Source: Gordonibacter faecis (GTDB taxonomy: Bacteria > Actinomycetota > Coriobacteriia > Coriobacteriales > Eggerthellaceae). From it: 64,000 bases of DNA. The notes under the pieces are model-generated. The model saw only the letters and a program-made list of their open reading frames with translations, made no database searches and was not told where the DNA came from. Numbering within the stretch: position 1 is the first letter of the stretch; every line of letters starts with the position of its first letter. The translations under genes and the position numbers were made by a program. This document shows, piece after piece, positions 63,997 to 64,000 of the stretch. The DNA is taken from NCBI RefSeq assembly GCF_030077735.1, contig NZ_JASJEU010000003.1, positions 343,243 through 407,242 on the forward strand. The letters run 5' to 3'.

Positions 63997-64000
63997 ATAA

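Overview
The window looks like chromosomal DNA from a high-GC, probably anaerobic Actinomycetota, most likely class Coriobacteriia / family Eggerthellaceae. This is inferred from the GC-rich codon use, the tig-clpP-clpX block, a complete arginine deiminase operon with a YfcC-type antiporter, many flavodoxin-like reductases and drug-efflux systems, and a large sortase-anchored CnaB adhesin. Genus is not called.

Layout. 1-6.3 kb: housekeeping genes on the minus strand (valS partial, clpX, clpP, tig). 6.7-10.1 kb: small membrane protein, tRNA-Lys and tRNA-His, a NYN/OST-HTH RNA-binding nuclease-like protein, a DUF4230 protein and tRNA-Leu. 10.1-15.4 kb: a clearly AT-rich accessory island beginning right after tRNA-Leu, with an EVE-like/HNH endonuclease, a stand-alone HipA-like kinase, a tiny membrane protein, an interrupted CGNR zinc-finger gene and a VbhA/Fic toxin-antitoxin pair. 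15.4-19.2 kb: two MFS exporters around a PadR regulator, with two identical PadR-type operators, a palindromic repeat and a perfect parS site. 19.2-33.7 kb: serA-like dehydrogenase, flavin reductase, ECF sigma/anti-sigma pair, BceAB-like ABC exporter divergent from a two-component system, Na+/H+ antiporter, argS and a GNAT enzyme.

33.9-40.8 kb: a single ~2,300-residue surface adhesin whose signal peptide and body are separated by an 11-G tract that puts them out of frame, a strong candidate for on/off phase variation. 41.1-46.2 kb: arginine deiminase operon (arcA, argF/arcB, arcC, antiporter), which turns arginine into ornithine, CO2, ammonia and ATP. 46.8-50.3 kb: tRNA-Arg, a glutaredoxin-like protein, tRNA-Gly and the NHEJ enzyme LigD. 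50.3-57.7 kb: XRE membrane regulator, DUF998-like protein and a MarR-ABC-ABC-MATE efflux operon with paired operators. 57.9-62.6 kb: tRNA-Pro, rdgB, murI, flavin reductase, ybaK and an L,D-transpeptidase. 63.0-63.4 kb: ssrA (tmRNA). The last 350 bases hold an iteron-like array of GACACACT/AGTGTGTC cores, probably the edge of an element inserted beside ssrA.

The best candidates for new biology are the homopolymer-switched adhesin, the tRNA-Leu island with its tiny membrane protein and broken CGNR gene, and the iteron array after ssrA. All calls come from reading the sequence; no database search was run.
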